30,367 bases of DNA from a virus, in IMG/VR virus record IMGVR_UViG_3300008113_000538, positions 1 to 30,367 of that record; one strand, written 5' to 3'. Shown one piece after another: positions 17,825 through 25,308 of the stretch; position 1 is the first letter of the stretch; each line of letters begins with the position of its first letter. The notes beneath the pieces are model-generated. The model did not search any database. It was not told where the DNA came from and saw only the letters and a list, made by a program, of their open reading frames with translations. A program made the translations under genes and the position numbers.

Positions 17825-18598
17825 ATGGATCCAGTAACGCTGTTTGCCCTTGCTAATGGAGCAGTCAGTGCCGTTAAAGCAGGATGTAAACTTTATAAAG
17901 ATATAAAGAGTGCGGCAGGGGACGTCAAAGATGTTCTCAAGGATCTGGACGACCAATTCCACAAACGCTGGGAAGGTAAAGCTGTACCTGTTGAAGCCAA
18001 AAATCAATACATCAAAGAAAAAAATCGTGTCATAGAGCTAAACAAAAAAGACGGCGAGACTACCAACATCTATCAAGAAATTGGAAATCATTTGGGAGCC
18101 TATTACGACAACTACTATAAGTGTTTGGCTATCTTTGAAGAAGAGGAGCGTCGTAGTAAAACTGAAGTCTATCATGGAGATGATAGTTTGGGCAAACGTG
18201 CTCTACAACGTGTACTCATGCGTAAGCAATTAGAACAAATGAGTAGTGAACTTAGAGAGCTCATGGTCTATCAGAGCCCACCTGAATTAGGTGCTCTATA
18301 TACTGAAGTAGAAGAAATGATGAAAATCATGGGCAAGGAACAAAAAGTTGCTGTTGCCAATGAAATGAGAAGAGCTGAGATAGAAAGAAAAAGAAAAAAG
18401 GCTCGTAATGATAAAATGACAGAGCAAGCTGCTCTAGGTGGTGGTGTGATTATTACCATGTTTATTGTAGCTTATATTTTTATGCTTGTGATTGCTGGAA
18501 GGATTGAAAAACATCCAGAACTTGGAAACTGTGCAGTTCCAAAAGGTTCATACCTTTATAAAAAATGGACCAATACTGTTTGGTCTGAATGCGAATAA
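17825..18598 (+). CDS. membrane-anchored helical protein
   Basis: A 257-residue protein starting MDPVTLFALANGAVSAVKAG and LYKDIKSAAGDVKDVLKDLD, an Ala-rich amphipathic start common to conserved phage proteins. A long charged helical part follows (KRALQRVLMRKQLEQMSSEL about 122-141, then EMRRAEIERKRKKARNDKMT), then one membrane helix at about 201-223 and a short tail with two Cys. The basic helix would face the cytoplasm. ATG follows AGGAGCGATGA. Role unknown. Confidence 0.8.
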   Translation: MDPVTLFALANGAVSAVKAGCKLYKDIKSAAGDVKDVLKDLDDQFHKRWEGKAVPVEAKNQYIKEKNRVIELNKKDGETTNIYQEIGNHLGAYYDNYYKCLAIFEEEERRSKTEVYHGDDSLGKRALQRVLMRKQLEQMSSELRELMVYQSPPELGALYTEVEEMMKIMGKEQKVAVANEMRRAEIERKRKKARNDKMTEQAALGGGVIITMFIVAYIFMLVIAGRIEKHPELGNCAVPKGSYLYKKWTNTVWSECE

Positions 18599-18662
18599 TC
18601 TATTATTGATTTCTCCTATAAGCGTCATTGAAAAATACCATAGCAAAAATCTATTAATCTGC

Positions 18663-18691
18663 TTGATTTATAGGTTAAATAAATGTATAAT
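18663..18691 (+). promoter_or_regulatory. sigma70 promoter of ahpC-ahpD
   Basis: TTGATT at 18663-18668 and TATAAT at 18686-18691 with a 17-bp spacer; start near 18698. Ribosome-binding AAAGGAG lies just before the ATG at 18747. Confidence 0.85.
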
Positions 18692-18746
18692 ATTATACAT
18701 GGAACAATAGTTCTTAGGTTTTCAAACACACACAAAAGGAGATATT

Positions 18747-19286
18747 ATGAAAACAGTTGGACATAAATTAGAAAAATTCGCAATCACTGGTGTTAAACCA
18801 GGTCAGCCAGAAGATGCTTTCTTTGACATTACAGATGAAAGTTTTGCTGGCAAGTGGAAGGTAATCGTTTACTATCCAAAGGACTTCACATTTGTTTGTC
18901 CTACAGAAATTGTAGCCTATGACAAACTAGCAGGCGACTTTGCTGATCGTGATGCAGTATTGCTAACAGGTAGCACAGATAATGAATTCTGTAAAGTTAG
19001 CTGGCAGAAAGCACACCCAGATCTACAAAAAATCACTCACACCCAGTTCGCTGACACACAGCGTGGTGAGTTGAGCTTGATCGAACAACTTGGTGTATTT
19101 TACGCTCCAGCAGGTGCCGCACTTCGCGCAACATTCATTGTTGACCCAGACAACGTTATCCAACACGTTACTGTCAACAACTTAAACGTTGGTCGTAGCC
19201 CAGAAGAAACATTGCGTGTACTTGACGCATTGCAAACTGGTGAACTATGTGCTTGTAACCGTACAGTAGGCGGGGAGACATTATAA
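18747..19286 (+). CDS. ahpC: peroxiredoxin AhpC
   Basis: A 179-residue two-cysteine peroxiredoxin: peroxidatic Cys51 in YPKDFTFVCPTE with Pro44 and Thr48, and a C-terminal resolving Cys in ELCACN (Cys168 or Cys170). GSTDNEFCKVSW and RATFIVDPDN complete the fold. It reduces hydrogen peroxide and organic peroxides. Short compared with E. coli AhpC but complete for the class used with AhpD. Its TAA overlaps the ATG of ahpD by one base. Confidence 0.95.
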   Translation: MKTVGHKLEKFAITGVKPGQPEDAFFDITDESFAGKWKVIVYYPKDFTFVCPTEIVAYDKLAGDFADRDAVLLTGSTDNEFCKVSWQKAHPDLQKITHTQFADTQRGELSLIEQLGVFYAPAGAALRATFIVDPDNVIQHVTVNNLNVGRSPEETLRVLDALQTGELCACNRTVGGETL

Positions 19287-19792
19287 TGGCATTCATTGAC
19301 GCAATTAAAACTGCGTTGCCAGAATATGCAAAGGACACCAAGTTAAACTTAGACGCTGTCCTTTTGCGTAGCACATTGGATGCAGATGTGGCTATGGGTT
19401 GTGCTGTGGCCGCACTCGCCGCAACTGGTAACGGTAAGGTACTTGCTGTCATGTTAGCAGACGCACCTGTTCACTCAGAATCAGCAATGACAGCCGCAAG
19501 TATTATGGCACAGAACAATGTATGGTATCCATATGTTGAGATGGCAGATGACGAACAGCTAAAAGGTTTACCAGCACAATTACGTATGAATGCTATTGCA
19601 AGCCATGGCGGAACTACAAAAGCAAACTTTGAAGCATTTAGTTTGGCAGCTAGTATTGTTGGCAAGTGTCATTTCTGTGTTAAGGCACACTATGACACAC
19701 TCAAGAAGGAAGGCTACACAGTAGAACAACTTCGCGATATTGGACGTATTGCCAGTGTAATGAACTCAGTTGCCAAAGTTTTGAATAGTTAA
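19286..19792 (+). CDS. ahpD: alkylhydroperoxidase AhpD
   Basis: A 168-residue AhpD-family protein with the full catalytic signature E-x11-C-x2-C-x3-H: Glu116, Cys128, Cys131 and His135 (KCHFCVKAHYD). In actinobacteria and others AhpD recharges AhpC using lipoamide. Directly translationally coupled to ahpC, so the pair forms a peroxide-reducing system. The preceding 100 residues are the helical repeat of the family. Confidence 0.93.
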   Translation: MAFIDAIKTALPEYAKDTKLNLDAVLLRSTLDADVAMGCAVAALAATGNGKVLAVMLADAPVHSESAMTAASIMAQNNVWYPYVEMADDEQLKGLPAQLRMNAIASHGGTTKANFEAFSLAASIVGKCHFCVKAHYDTLKKEGYTVEQLRDIGRIASVMNSVAKVLNS

Positions 19793-19913
19793 TTCTGCGA
19801 TAGTAGATTAATGATTTTCAGTATGTTTTTCGTGGTAGTTTTCATGTAATATAATGATACATACTAGTGCAATAAAAAGTATGTTTATTTTATATTAACA
19901 AAGGAGAATTACT

Positions 19914-19985
19914 ATGTGGACAAAGCCAGAAGCAACTGAAATGCGCTACGGTTTCGAAATCACAATGTATATCGCAAATCGATAA
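19914..19985 (+). CDS. pqqA: PqqA, pyrroloquinoline quinone precursor peptide
   Basis: A 23-residue peptide starting MWTKPEATEMRYGFEITMYI, with the PqqA signature E-x3-Y (Glu15, Tyr19) and a basic C-terminal Arg. PqqE links the Glu and Tyr side chains, and the crosslinked pair becomes the cofactor PQQ. AAAGGAG precedes the ATG, and TATAAT at 19850-19855 with no clear -35 box is a candidate promoter. A strong terminator follows at once. No pqqB, C, D or E is seen nearby, so it would feed the host's enzymes. Confidence 0.9.
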   Translation: MWTKPEATEMRYGFEITMYIANR

Positions 19986-19988
19986 TAC

Positions 19989-20014
19989 AAATGCCCCGCA
20001 AGGGGCATTTTTTT
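19989..20014 (+). terminator. rho-independent terminator of pqqA
   Basis: AAATGCCCC and GGGGCATTT form a 9-bp stem with a GCAA loop and are followed by a run of T. It isolates pqqA as a single-gene unit. Confidence 0.96.
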
Positions 20015-20101
20015 GAGCAAATTTTCTGTCAACAAAAGTGTTATCTAATGCGTTATATGTATAGCACATGAACAATGTGTATTTTAAAAAGGAAAATTAA
20101 A

Positions 20102-20302
20102 ATGAAATTAATCGCAACTCTAGTAGCATCTATGTTTGCAGTAACAGCTTTTGCGGCAGAACCAGCTAAGAAAGAAGAAAAGAAAGTTGAAGCCAAGCCA
20201 GCCGCAACTACACCATCTGCTCCAGCGTCCAAGCCAGCTGAAAAGAAGGCTGCTGACGCCACCAAAAGCGACGCCAAAAAAGCCGAGCCTGCTAAGAAGT
20301 AA
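20102..20302 (+). CDS. exported Lys/Ala/Pro-rich protein
   Basis: A 66-residue protein with a signal peptide (MKLIATLVASMFAVTAFA, cleavage after AFA near residue 18) and a low-complexity mature region of Ala, Lys, Glu and Pro. I associate such short exported proteins with betaproteobacteria, so it may come from a host. AAGGAAAA precedes the ATG. It would be highly soluble and basic in the periplasm; function unknown. Confidence 0.75.
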   Translation: MKLIATLVASMFAVTAFAAEPAKKEEKKVEAKPAATTPSAPASKPAEKKAADATKSDAKKAEPAKK

Positions 20303-20303
20303 T

Positions 20304-20498
20304 CCTCATAGACTTGCTGTTCTAAATCTTGAAGATTGTGAAATTGAGTTCGTATTTGATGATGCGTTACATCGAGGATACAGTAGGCCAAGAATAGAAG
20401 AGCTAGATGAAGATGACGATCTTCCAGAATATATAAAATGGAGATTGTTTTTAGCTAGACAATTAGCATTATTGAAGTATAAAGAAAAGTGGGCTTAA
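20304..20498 (+). CDS. small acidic protein, start uncertain
   Basis: The last 60 or so codons before TAA 20496-20498 encode an acidic protein with DCEIEFVFDDALHRGYSRPR and DDDLPEYIKWRLFLARQLAL, resembling conserved short phage proteins, and the composition is protein-like. But this frame has no ATG, GTG or TTG after the upstream gene ends; the nearest is a TTG at 20151 inside that gene. Options are a +1 frameshift from the exported protein, a rare start codon such as ATT, or a start lost by mutation or sequencing error. Start given is only where the frame becomes plausible. Confidence 0.5.
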   Translation, partial: PHRLAVLNLEDCEIEFVFDDALHRGYSRPRIEELDEDDDLPEYIKWRLFLARQLALLKYKEKWA

Positions 20499-20513
20499 TT
20501 GCCCACTTTTTTT
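20486..20513 (+). terminator. rho-independent terminator
   Basis: AAAGTGGGC and GCCCACTTT form a 9-bp stem around TTAATT followed by T residues; it overlaps the end of the small acidic ORF. Confidence 0.93.
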
Positions 20514-20527
20514 GGTTAAATTTCTGA

Positions 20528-20556
20528 TTGACTTTTGATAAAACCTATGCTATAAT
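20528..20556 (+). promoter_or_regulatory. sigma70 promoter of the GIY-YIG gene
   Basis: TTGACT at 20528-20533 and TATAAT at 20551-20556 with a 17-bp spacer; start near 20563, 25 bases before the ATG. Confidence 0.9.
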
Positions 20557-20587
20557 AATCACATATTAAGTTAAAAAGGTGCTCACA

Positions 20588-21007
20588 ATGACTGTGGAAC
20601 AAGTTATCCAAAAAGAGCTTGATCATTTCAATATCAAAGCTGAAGTAATAACCAAACAGTTTAAATTTCACACTACCATTCCAGATAAGCATAATGGTGT
20701 TTATATCATTTCAGAAAATGATAAAGTAGTATATGTTGGCAAGGGTTGGATTCGTGCTCGTCAAAAGAAGCACTGGGAAAAGGCTCTTCATGAATTAAAA
20801 CGCGGAACTAATGACACCAAAGGATGGGCGTGGTTGCGTGAAAATTATTCGGTGTATAACCTAAATCCAGAAAATTGGGTAGTACGTTATATGATCCTTC
20901 ACAAGGAAACCGAACTAACTGCAATGGAGGGAGCATTGATCCACCTATTGCAACCGCTGGCAAATGATGAAACATTTGTTGATAACGCTCGTACTTTGAA
21001 AGGTTAA
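20588..21007 (+). CDS. GIY-YIG domain protein
   Basis: A 139-residue protein. The GIY-YIG core is GVYIISENDKVVYVGKG (37-53): GVY for the first motif and YVG for the second, then basic RARQKKHW (56-63), and the catalytic-type Glu114 in AMEGALIHLL with Asn126 further on. The family cuts DNA in repair and homing. It is short and stand-alone. ATG 20588 follows AAAAGG; an upstream GTG is less likely. It is a separate two-gene unit with the next ORF. Confidence 0.85.
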   Translation: MTVEQVIQKELDHFNIKAEVITKQFKFHTTIPDKHNGVYIISENDKVVYVGKGWIRARQKKHWEKALHELKRGTNDTKGWAWLRENYSVYNLNPENWVVRYMILHKETELTAMEGALIHLLQPLANDETFVDNARTLKG

Positions 21008-21009
21008 AA

Positions 21010-22221
21010 ATGAGCATTCAAAATTCTCTTCCTGGTTCTATTGTCAAGAAATTGACGCCTGCACAAGTTTGGAACGCACGATACAACACCAACGCCAGTG
21101 TGTTTGTTAGTGCTAAGAAACGTATTGATGAATATTGTAAGGCAGTCCCTGGTGCAATGACTGAACTGCAAAATGTTCTCAAAGATTTTAGGAAATTTAA
21201 TCCTAATCTTACACGAGCTAACATGAAACTAGCCAAAGCTCATACTGCCAAACTTGGCGACATTCGCATTGACGATACAATGAATCGTCCTTTGGATTGG
21301 GAACATGTTTTAAACATCCTACGCAATTACTCTGCGACACGTGTTCTTGCTATTAATGTATATGAAGATCCTGAATTGCCTGGCTGTTTGATTGCTTGGG
21401 ACGGCCAACACACTATGATTGTGTTGTATATTATCTACACAATGGTGTTTGAAGCATCAGCCAGCGATGTTGATGTGCCTGTTGTTATCAGTCCTACTAA
21501 TGATAAAGCAGAAATTCGAGAAAATTTTATTATCCTAAACACTAGCGAAAGCAAGGGTGGCGGTAAGAAAGACCTAGACCCATTGGACTTGTTTAGTCAA
21601 AAGGTTTTTGGTGTGCGTATGGATAATTCCAACAAACTGGATTGGTTGGCGGCTGAACGTAAGCAACGTCTGCTTGAAAGTGCAGACTTGTTCTTAACCA
21701 GTTCTGCATATCAGAATACCACTGATGATGGGGCTATTACTCATGTTAGTAACATCATTGATGAAGCTGAGCCAATTGTAGAACAGTTCTGCAAATATTG
21801 GAATCAACGCAAGACTTACGAAGTGCGTCATGTTGAAACTAAAGAAATCATCATGCTATGTGAATTCTTCCGTGCTTGTGCAGATGACCCCAGTGTCGTA
21901 GTTGATGACAAATTTATTGCAGACGTAACTAAAATCTTTTGGAATTCTTTTGAATGCGAGTTTACTGGTCAAAAAGGTCTTAACATTTTTTGGCGCAAAC
22001 TTGATGGTGCATATCAAAATTGGTATGACGCTGTTTATAAAGAGCCAGAAATTGGACAAGATGATCTGCGTCCCACACGTTATATCATGACCAATAACGG
22101 TAAATGGCAGAACACTTATGGTGTAACTTTCTTGATATTTTTGCTTAAGAAAAATGGCTTTAAGCAAACATTGCCTAAGCCACCTACTGAGTTTAAGCCT
22201 GCCAAAGCAGACCTTTGGTAA
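21010..22221 (+). CDS. ParB/DndB-like DGQH protein
   Basis: A 403-residue protein. Residues 113-140 (VLAINVYED then LIAWDGQHTMIVLY) resemble the ParB/Srx or DndB fold, where a DGQH(R) motif marks the nucleotide-binding or regulatory site: the DGQH is at 131-134. NFIILNTSESKGGGKKDLD follows at about 173-191 and is typical of DGQHR-type proteins. The remainder is helical and unassigned. It starts three bases after the GIY-YIG stop and is probably cotranscribed; it could act with that nuclease on DNA. Its stop abuts a minus-strand gene with no terminator between. Confidence 0.7.
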   Translation: MSIQNSLPGSIVKKLTPAQVWNARYNTNASVFVSAKKRIDEYCKAVPGAMTELQNVLKDFRKFNPNLTRANMKLAKAHTAKLGDIRIDDTMNRPLDWEHVLNILRNYSATRVLAINVYEDPELPGCLIAWDGQHTMIVLYIIYTMVFEASASDVDVPVVISPTNDKAEIRENFIILNTSESKGGGKKDLDPLDLFSQKVFGVRMDNSNKLDWLAAERKQRLLESADLFLTSSAYQNTTDDGAITHVSNIIDEAEPIVEQFCKYWNQRKTYEVRHVETKEIIMLCEFFRACADDPSVVVDDKFIADVTKIFWNSFECEFTGQKGLNIFWRKLDGAYQNWYDAVYKEPEIGQDDLRPTRYIMTNNGKWQNTYGVTFLIFLLKKNGFKQTLPKPPTEFKPAKADLW

Positions 22222-22482
22222 TTAACCTGCTGTAACGTCTGTGGATGCGTTAGCAATAGCGTGTCCACAGCTTGCAACATCACCTAGTCTTGCAACTGGT
22301 ATTCCTTCAGCAGTAACAGAGTTTGATCCGTTTGTTATAACATTTCCAGAGTGTGGTGATTTTCCATGAGGAGCAACTACACTGCCCAATTGGGCTAGAG
22401 GAATTCCATTAGCTGTAACTGTACTAGCACCATTTATAATTGTGCCACCTGCTACATCTCCAATCCTGGCTACAAATGGCAT
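22222..22482 (-). CDS. PAAR-domain spike-tip protein
   Basis: An 86-residue protein of repeated beta turns with ARIGDVAGGTIINGASTV, NGIPLAQLGSVVAPHGK and EGIPVARLGDVASCGH, the PAAR repeats that fold into a cone bound by metal ions. PAAR proteins cap the membrane-piercing spike of contractile-tailed phages and type VI systems. Length is that of a stand-alone tip. Two predicted structural genes (22483-23129) lie directly upstream in the same direction. Confidence 0.92.
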   Translation of the reverse strand: MPFVARIGDVAGGTIINGASTVTANGIPLAQLGSVVAPHGKSPHSGNVITNGSNSVTAEGIPVARLGDVASCGHAIANASTDVTAG

Positions 22483-22785
22483 TTAAATTCCAGGTGGAGT
22501 TGGAGGAATTGGGAACTGGTCTTCTGCACCTGCTAAAGTGTTTCTTCTTTCCAAAACTGCTTTATTGACAGAATAATTATTTCCCGCAGTTAAACTCTTA
22601 ACACCTACAGCCGTCCCCCTATTTGCTTTGAGTAATTGTAAATTGATAGCCTGAATTTGTAATGTAATGTTACCCAAAGCAGTGGCAACTGAACCTGCTT
22701 TTAATGCAACACTTGACATGGAAGTTACAAGCGTTTGTAACTCTACACTATTATCTGGACCAGTTGCAGGTGCTATTGATATCAT
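22483..22785 (-). CDS. putative phage structural protein
   Basis: A 100-residue protein of small aliphatic residues: the N-terminal two thirds (LVTSMSSVALKAGSVATALG and following) form helical or beta-prism-like repeats, then a Pro-rich tail PIPPTPPGI. It directly precedes the PAAR gene and overlaps the next by four bases, so a baseplate or spike component is likely by context. No family recognised. Confidence 0.65.
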   Translation of the reverse strand: MISIAPATGPDNSVELQTLVTSMSSVALKAGSVATALGNITLQIQAINLQLLKANRGTAVGVKSLTAGNNYSVNKAVLERRNTLAGAEDQFPIPPTPPGI

Positions 22786-23129
22786 GATGTTGACTCCGGT
22801 GTAACTGGTATTGGAGGAACATTGGAAGCCAATGCAGTAGTTACTAAAGTTGTATTAGCAACATCTTCTGGACTAACTGTCCTAAAATCACCAGTAGGAC
22901 TTTGTACTGCTAGAAGAAAATTTTGTATTTTAACCAATTCAGCACTGATTAGAGTTAATTCAGCACTCATAGCGGTTAGGGCCGTTGCCAGTAATTTGAT
23001 CTCAGCATCAAGTAGGCCAAGTTCTGCTTTATAATCGTATAAAGTCAAAGTCGCAGTACCTGGAACACCTGTTGCTTGTCCTGTAACTGACGCGATTGCT
23101 TGGAAGGTAATGACTGCTGGCAAACTCAT
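22782..23129 (-). CDS. putative phage structural protein
   Basis: A 115-residue protein with a beta-rich start (MSLPAVITFQAIASVTGQAT) and a helical middle with heptad-like spacing (LLDAEIKLLATALTAMSAEL and onward), then a Pro-rich end. Low charge and abundant Ala, Thr and Val. Upstream of two spike-associated genes, it may belong to the same baseplate assembly. ATG is preceded by AGGAGAATTT. Confidence 0.65.
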   Translation of the reverse strand: MSLPAVITFQAIASVTGQATGVPGTATLTLYDYKAELGLLDAEIKLLATALTAMSAELTLISAELVKIQNFLLAVQSPTGDFRTVSPEDVANTTLVTTALASNVPPIPVTPESTS

Positions 23130-23150
23130 AAATTCTCCTATGTAGAGTAT

Positions 23151-23447
23151 TTATACTACTTTAATTCCAGTGGTTCCTTGTATGTATTGATCAGAAGCGT
23201 TTTTCATAGTAGGAGTAGTAGCCAAAACTCTACGCTTTTCGATCTCAATAGTTGCTTCTGCTTCTGAAGTGATTAACCAAGGAGTTAATCCCACTCCTTG
23301 AGCACTATAGCTCAAAGTCATTGGGCGTTCCAATTTATATAATGTATCTGTTTCCTCAACTAGCTTCGCAATAACTTCTTCAGCGGTTTCTAGTTTAAAT
23401 GTAATAATATCCCCTGGTCTAGAGGGTTTTTTAATTAAAAATGTCAT
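23151..23447 (-). CDS. Sm-like small phage protein
   Basis: A 98-residue protein. GDIITFKLETAEEVIAKLVE then DTLYKLERPMTLSYSAQG (about 12-51) form consecutive strands with the spacing of an Sm/LSm-like barrel, as in conserved proteins of T4-like phages. Residues 54-98 are less regular. An RNA-associated role would fit Sm folds but has not been shown for this family. Its start overlaps the end of folA. Confidence 0.6.
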   Translation of the reverse strand: MTFLIKKPSRPGDIITFKLETAEEVIAKLVEETDTLYKLERPMTLSYSAQGVGLTPWLITSEAEATIEIEKRRVLATTPTMKNASDQYIQGTTGIKVV

Positions 23448-23940
23448 CTTTTTCCCATATTTCGTATGTAGTTAAAATGTCGTTGTCTAGTATATCATCT
23501 TCAATGTAATCTAGTACAAATCGACGTGTTAAGACAGCTTCTGGGAATTTGGTGTCACAGTTGAAATCACCATCAATACGTGTGATGTACACACTATGGC
23601 AAAAAGGTAAGAATTGACGGTAAATGTCTGCTCCGCCTATTATCCAAATATCCTTGTCAGTCTGTTGCTTTAACTTATTAATTATCGTTTTTGGATCACC
23701 AGATAGTACAATAACGGAATCGTCATCCAGTGTTCTACTAACAACAACGTTATCTCTTCCTGGTAGTGGTCTTTTTGGTAAACTTAACCAAGTATTTTTA
23801 CCCATAACTATCAAACTTCCGTCTGTTAGTTTTTTAAAACGTTTTAGATCTTCTGATAAAGTTGGCCAAGGCATTGTACCATCCTTGCCTATGCCCCAGT
23901 GTTCGTCCACTGCTACTATTGCGTTGATTCGTCGTGTCAT
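23431..23940 (-). CDS. folA: dihydrofolate reductase
   Basis: A 169-residue DHFR with INAIVAVDEHWGIGKDGTMP (5-24), WP in the substrate loop, LIVMGKNTWLSLPKRPLPGR (44-63) as the NADPH-binding strand-helix, IWIIGGADIYRQF (94-106) and a C-terminal strand. It makes tetrahydrofolate for thymidylate synthesis, alongside dCMP deaminase and NrdB in this window. No thymidylate synthase is visible here. Start ATG overlaps the upstream gene's stop (ATGA). Confidence 0.95.
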   Translation of the reverse strand: MTRRINAIVAVDEHWGIGKDGTMPWPTLSEDLKRFKKLTDGSLIVMGKNTWLSLPKRPLPGRDNVVVSRTLDDDSVIVLSGDPKTIINKLKQQTDKDIWIIGGADIYRQFLPFCHSVYITRIDGDFNCDTKFPEAVLTRRFVLDYIEDDILDNDILTTYEIWEKDDIFN

Positions 23941-24293
23941 TTGAGAGTGCCTTCTTCACCCCATTTTAATAGAAAGAAAGAATAATCCTTTGCTTTTAAT
24001 TTTGCTGTGATAGCAAATGCGTGTCCATAACTAAACTGATCTATATGCCTATGCCACATAGGAGTCTCCATAGCATGAGACATTACCCACTGTCCTTGTT
24101 CACTATTTTGCCATTCTAATAAAGGCTCTGCGGCATACAGTTCAGGATCTTCTACATCACCCATGTTAAATTTATGTACAATTACATTATGTATTTCGTG
24201 TACTCTGTCTTCAATTACCATATATTTTTGAATTTTCTTTTTGGGAGCAAAGCCCAAATATCCTTCATAGTAATTATCCACTATTGACCCCAT
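23937..24293 (-). CDS. FLLKW-family small protein
   Basis: A 118-residue soluble protein, member of the C-terminal F-x-L-[RK]-W set encoded from here to 26147. It ends AKDYSFFLLKWGEEGTLK, with the common motif followed by a short extension. The middle has charged helices and WQNSEQGQWVMSHAMETP. No catalytic motif. Function unknown. Confidence 0.7.
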   Translation of the reverse strand: MGSIVDNYYEGYLGFAPKKKIQKYMVIEDRVHEIHNVIVHKFNMGDVEDPELYAAEPLLEWQNSEQGQWVMSHAMETPMWHRHIDQFSYGHAFAITAKLKAKDYSFFLLKWGEEGTLK

Positions 24294-24469
24294 GTCATTA
24301 AAAAGAAAAAATGATCTCTTTCATTTTCAAAGTAAATGGTTTGTCCGCCGATTGTTCCTTTTATAAACCAACGTCCTTCACCAATTTTTTCATCGAGCCA
24401 TTTTATAACATGTTCTGGTATAGAATAGTTTTCTACCTGTACTCCATGATATTCTTTATCTGCTATCAT
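24281..24469 (-). CDS. FLMTW-family small protein
   Basis: A 62-residue protein ending YFENERDHFFFLMTWGQ. Strands around GRWFIKGTIGGQTIYF lead into the terminal motif, so the short chain is basically the family's C-terminal alpha/beta domain, with a small helix (EHVIKWLDEKIGE) before it. It overlaps the downstream neighbour by 13 bases. Function unknown. Confidence 0.7.
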   Translation of the reverse strand: MIADKEYHGVQVENYSIPEHVIKWLDEKIGEGRWFIKGTIGGQTIYFENERDHFFFLMTWGQ

Positions 24470-24472
24470 TTA

Positions 24473-24793
24473 TTAATAACCATGTCCTAGAATTTCATCG
24501 TCTGCTCGTATTATCTCAAATATGTCAGCATACTGTACAATTGGTTCCATATGAAACCCTGTGCCCCAAACAGCCCAAACTTTTCTTTTATAAATTTTTC
24601 GCCACCAAGCATAATTTCCGGTAACCGTTTTAACAGGAATCCAAGCAAATATTTCATGCCATGGATAACAGTCACAACCATTTGTAATAATACTGGTAAT
24701 TTTCATAGGACTCCATGTATCTGGGCTAAATTTTTCTACACCGTTAAGACTCATATTCCAACCTATACTTCTTCCCCACACTATTTTAATCAT
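24473..24793 (-). CDS. Trp-rich hypothetical protein
   Basis: A 106-residue protein with many Trp. EIFAWIPVKTVTGNYAWWRK (about 47-66) resembles the FAWLPTKMTSGKTIWLK segment of the 30117 gene, suggesting a shared fold. It is the only member of this gene run that lacks the terminal F-x-L-W motif. I take ATG 24793, which overlaps the upstream gene's TGA; the frame is open from a TTG at 24799. Confidence 0.72.
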   Translation of the reverse strand: MIKIVWGRSIGWNMSLNGVEKFSPDTWSPMKITSIITNGCDCYPWHEIFAWIPVKTVTGNYAWWRKIYKRKVWAVWGTGFHMEPIVQYADIFEIIRADDEILGHGY

Positions 24794-25050
24794 CGCCAAT
24801 ACTTTATTTGAAATAGTAAGAATTTTTTACTATCTGTTACTGTATAGTTGGCAGTATAATTGCCATCTGTATCAGTCTCCATGAGAAATCCATACTTTTT
24901 CTCTGCCCAATGATGTATGCTAAGTCTTACAGTTAAGTCATGTATACCCTTAAATTCTTCCATATATTCTGGACGCATGGCATGTATTGACTGCCAATAT
25001 TGATTTCGTTTATCAATAAATGATTGATTTAAATACTCTTCATTAGTCAT
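24790..25050 (-). CDS. FQIKYW-family small protein
   Basis: An 86-residue protein ending TVTDSKKFLLFQIKYWR, a divergent form of the family motif. The N-terminal half is helical (FIDKRNQYWQSIHAMRPEYM), then a Trp/Lys-rich centre. ATG 25050 overlaps the upstream stop (ATGA). Function unknown. Confidence 0.7.
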   Translation of the reverse strand: MTNEEYLNQSFIDKRNQYWQSIHAMRPEYMEEFKGIHDLTVRLSIHHWAEKKYGFLMETDTDGNYTANYTVTDSKKFLLFQIKYWR

Positions 25051-25307
25051 GACCATCTTAGTGCAAATAGCACTGCATCTTGTGATTTTTCAAACAGCCA
25101 AATATGTTCGTGAGCTCTATAATGTCCTGTTAAATTTTGTTCACGCCATTTGTGTAGTTCTACACCAGATACAGGTAAAAACTTATTTGGTAGTTCAATT
25201 CTTGTCCATCCTATCTCGACTAATAGATCAAATAAAATTTCTCTATCAATCTCTTCTTTTATTTGTCTACCTAAATCTTCAGCAATAGTATCTTCTATGT
25301 AATCCAT
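25047..25307 (-). CDS. FALRW-family small protein
   Basis: An 86-residue protein with an acidic helical start (IAEDLGRQIKEEIDREILFD), strands with WTRIELPNKFLPVSG, and the terminal motif WLFEKSQDAVLFALRWS. Helix then WxxI pattern also occurs in conserved phage proteins of unknown function. Two bases separate it from the neighbour with the P-loop. Confidence 0.72.
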   Translation of the reverse strand: MDYIEDTIAEDLGRQIKEEIDREILFDLLVEIGWTRIELPNKFLPVSGVELHKWREQNLTGHYRAHEHIWLFEKSQDAVLFALRWS

Positions 25308-25308
25308 A

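Noticed and set aside
24551-24811. Plus-strand open frame opposite the Trp-rich gene
   Set aside because: It is the complement of a better-supported minus-strand gene and has no ribosome site or start context.
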